In this document: positions 62,107 to 64,000 of the stretch, piece after piece
Position numbering within the stretch: position 1 is the first letter of the stretch
Layout of the letters: every line of letters begins with the position of its first letter
Origin: Salicibibacter cibarius
GTDB taxonomy: Bacteria; Bacillota; Bacilli; Bacillales; Marinococcaceae
Assembly (NCBI RefSeq): GCF_016495725.1
Contig: NZ_CP054705.1
Coordinates: 3,038,001-3,102,000 of the forward strand
Direction: 5' to 3'
DNA length: 64,000 bases
Translations under genes and position numbers: made by a program
Notes under the pieces: generated by a model
Database searches by the model: none
Seen by the model: the letters and a program-made list of their open reading frames with translations, nothing else
What the model was told of the DNA's origin: nothing

Positions 62107-63580
62107 GGTTATACACTCCTGGTGTCTCCGCTACTTTTTCACTTTTGTTATATTGACTGTTTCCATTCTCTATCTCTTTCAGTTCCTCCACCACTCCGTT
62201 TAATAATCCAACAGCTTGGTTCAGCTTTCCTATAGCTTCTTCTGCTGATTCAATTGGATCCGGGAGATTTTCATATACGGCCAGGGATTTATCAGCAATT
62301 AAACCAATGTCTAGGCTGTCATCTTTTTTGCGAATGTCCTCTCGAGTGAATACATTCCAGCGTTCATCTTTGATTTTGGTTCTGTCCTCAGCTAAATAGG
62401 CTTTGTTAAAGTCTCCAAAGTGCTTGTGGGTTAATGGCGTGCGTTTTCCGAAGGATGGCATGTTCGTTCTAAGATCGTAGACCCAAACGTTTTCGGTGTT
62501 ATCTTTATCGGTTTTTTCACGGTTAAAAAACAATACATTCGTCTTTACACCTTGCGCATAGAAAATACCCGTTGGCAAACGCAAGATGGTATGGAGATTA
62601 CACTTATCCATCAAATCAGCACGAATTTTATCTCCTACACCACTTTCAAAAAGCACATTATCTGGAAGGACAACGGCAGCACGGGATTTCCCGTCTGGTT
62701 TTAAAGAACGATAAATATGCTGCAGGAAGTTTAACTGTTTGTTCGTGGTCGTAAACGTGAAGTCATCTCTCGTTGGACGCTCTCCCCCTTGTTTGGTTCC
62801 AAAAGGCGGGTTCGTCATGATCACGTCATAATTATTCATATCTTTTCCAAGCTCTGATAACGTATCTCCAAGCGTAATATCTCCTTGAATGTCATGAAGC
62901 ATTGCATTCATCAACGCTAAACGATGTGTATCTTTTACCAATTCAACCCCAGAAAAAGCCTTGTGTTTTTGAAATTCAGCTTCATTTTGACTAAGATCAA
63001 AATAATCATCTGTTTTTTTGCGAACGTTTCGGTCTGCGGCAATCATAAAACCGAAGGTTCCTGCAGCCGGATCATTACAGCGTTCTCCCGGATCTGGGTC
63101 TACCAATTTTACAATCTCATCAATCAAAGGACGTGGTGTGAAATATTGTCCTGCGCCGGACTTTGTTTCGCTGGCGTTTTTTTCCAGCAACCCTTCATAC
63201 AAGTCCCCCAATCCTTCTTCTTTTGCACTGTACCAGTCCAAGTCATTGATCGAACGAATAATTTTTTCAAGGTTTTTTGGTTCATCAATATTGGTTTGGG
63301 CATTAAGATAAATTTGACGAAGGGTATCGTTGCTCTCTTGCCCCAAATCGATTAAGAGCTTCTGATAATGGGTTTTCAACTCAATCCCATGCCGTTCCGT
63401 TAAAGAATCCCAACGGTATTCTTCCGGGATATTTTGCTTTTCTTCCTCTCCTGTTTCTTTCATCATCTTTAAGAAAAGAATATAAGTTAACTCGGTGACG
63501 TATTGGTGGTACGTAATCCCATCATCCCGTAATACGTTACAAAGATTCCATAGTTTTTGTACGATTTCCTGATTGTCCAT
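62099..63580 (-). CDS. hsdM: Type I restriction enzyme methyltransferase subunit
   Basis: 493 residues; N6-adenine methyltransferase. HsdM_N helical domain (about 1-130), SAM-binding DPAAGTFGFMIAADR (about 165), catalytic TNPPFGTKQGGERP (about 255) and AVVLPDNVLFESG. The C-terminus is a coiled coil that binds HsdS. It follows hsdR directly (start at 63580, hsdR stop at 63581). All motifs intact. Confidence 0.96.
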   Translation of the reverse strand: MDNQEIVQKLWNLCNVLRDDGITYHQYVTELTYILFLKMMKETGEEEKQNIPEEYRWDSLTERHGIELKTHYQKLLIDLGQESNDTLRQIYLNAQTNIDEPKNLEKIIRSINDLDWYSAKEEGLGDLYEGLLEKNASETKSGAGQYFTPRPLIDEIVKLVDPDPGERCNDPAAGTFGFMIAADRNVRKKTDDYFDLSQNEAEFQKHKAFSGVELVKDTHRLALMNAMLHDIQGDITLGDTLSELGKDMNNYDVIMTNPPFGTKQGGERPTRDDFTFTTTNKQLNFLQHIYRSLKPDGKSRAAVVLPDNVLFESGVGDKIRADLMDKCNLHTILRLPTGIFYAQGVKTNVLFFNREKTDKDNTENVWVYDLRTNMPSFGKRTPLTHKHFGDFNKAYLAEDRTKIKDERWNVFTREDIRKKDDSLDIGLIADKSLAVYENLPDPIESAEEAIGKLNQAVGLLNGVVEELKEIENGNSQYNKSEKVAETPGVYNHE

Positions 63581-64000
63581 CTATGCTTGCTCCTTCTCAT
63601 CATCGTTATTATATAGGGACTCATTAATTGTAGTAACAATTTCATCGAGTTGTCCATTGAATATTTTGTTTAACTGACGGTATCCTCCGCGACTTTTAAA
63701 AGGTTCCACTTCAAAAGCCTGCTCTGGGTCAGGGTCCAAGACAGATTCTTGCAGTAATTGGCTTTCTATACGCTCGAGCCATTTCTTTTGAACAGGAGGC
63801 CATACTTTCATTTGATAAATTTTATCCATGGCTTTTTCAATCCTTTTTTCATGACTCATTAATGGATCGCCAAGTGCCTGCTTTCGGATAAAGCTGATAA
63901 TGTCGGCAGCAATGTCTTCATTTTTAGCTTCTCTCCAGGCCGTTTGTAGATGTGACTCCCGATACCCATTCTGATCCAAGGTAATTCGAAGTTCCTTTAA
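63581..64000 (-). CDS. hsdR: Type I restriction enzyme endonuclease subunit (partial, N-terminus beyond right edge)
   Basis: Last 139 residues of HsdR: LKELRIT, then a helical domain with YRESHLQTAWREAKNEDIAA, DIISFIRKQALGDPL and FKSRGGYRQLNKIF, as in the C-terminal EcoEI-type domain. The reading frame is open to the window edge. The motor and nuclease domains are outside, so activity cannot be judged. Gene order is hsdR-hsdM-hsdS. Confidence 0.85.
   Translation of the reverse strand, partial: LKELRITLDQNGYRESHLQTAWREAKNEDIAADIISFIRKQALGDPLMSHEKRIEKAMDKIYQMKVWPPVQKKWLERIESQLLQESVLDPDPEQAFEVEPFKSRGGYRQLNKIFNGQLDEIVTTINESLYNNDDEKEQA

Overview
The window reads as chromosomal DNA of a moderately halophilic or haloalkaliphilic member of the Bacillaceae (Salicibibacter-like; an inference from gene content, not from any marker gene). 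Pointers are strong Bacillus-type ribosome binding sites (AAGGAGG/GGGAGG), a YjcZ-type small protein, CotF- and YkyA-like proteins, a SinI-like relic, two glycine betaine transporters of the BCCT family, an OpuAC-type betaine-binding lipoprotein, and many very acidic exported proteins. No rRNA, tRNA or CRISPR array was seen.

Layout. 1-6.9 kb: osmoprotectant uptake (OpuAC cut by the left edge, BCCT), an MFS exporter with its TetR regulator and three operator-like sites, and a large catalase with an altered active site. 7-15.3 kb: coiled-coil and LysM proteins, a decayed flavin reductase, the first IS256-family copy, and a Tat-exported GMC oxidoreductase/gamma-subunit pair flanked by two small acidic lipoproteins. 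15.3-24 kb: stress protein, cardiolipin synthase, intracellular subtilisin, a MITE-like element and a three-gene acyl-CoA operon. 24-31 kb: second BCCT, second (canonical) KatE, spore-coat-type genes (one with a 286-bp insertion in its leader) and a YedK/HMCES protein. 32-38 kb: exported glycoside-hydrolase-like protein, YkyA, a GYF-PrsW fusion, the second identical IS256 copy with a 9-bp target duplication, and a YusW lipoprotein. 38-42 kb: sulfate assimilation operon cysH-sat-cysC-cobA/hemD. 42.5-48.2 kb: second MITE-like element, dinB, phosphoesterase, Bcr/CflA exporter, vWA lipoprotein.

49.2-57.3 kb is a seven-gene same-strand locus: DUF485/SSS symporter, LytS-type kinase, LytTR regulator, then a second DUF485/SSS symporter and an ATP-sulfurylase-like protein that lacks the QTxRN signature and carries a long C-terminal extension. 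Three 10-bp direct repeats at exact 21-bp spacing lie in front of the second symporter unit and look like the target of the LytTR regulator. This is the best candidate for an undescribed system: apparently two-component-controlled carboxylate uptake linked to an unknown nucleotidyl transfer.

58-64 kb is a defence-type island: relics of an AbrB/Doc toxin-antitoxin pair, a nucleotidyltransferase and an Mrr-like enzyme, a zinc-ribbon/HEPN-like gene, and a type I restriction-modification system (hsdS, hsdM, partial hsdR).

Cutting across all regions, tandem arrays with an almost invariant 52-bp period occupy at least seven intergenic spaces. Their sequences differ from locus to locus, but each unit contains a dyad, and in several arrays the two arms of the dyad change together.
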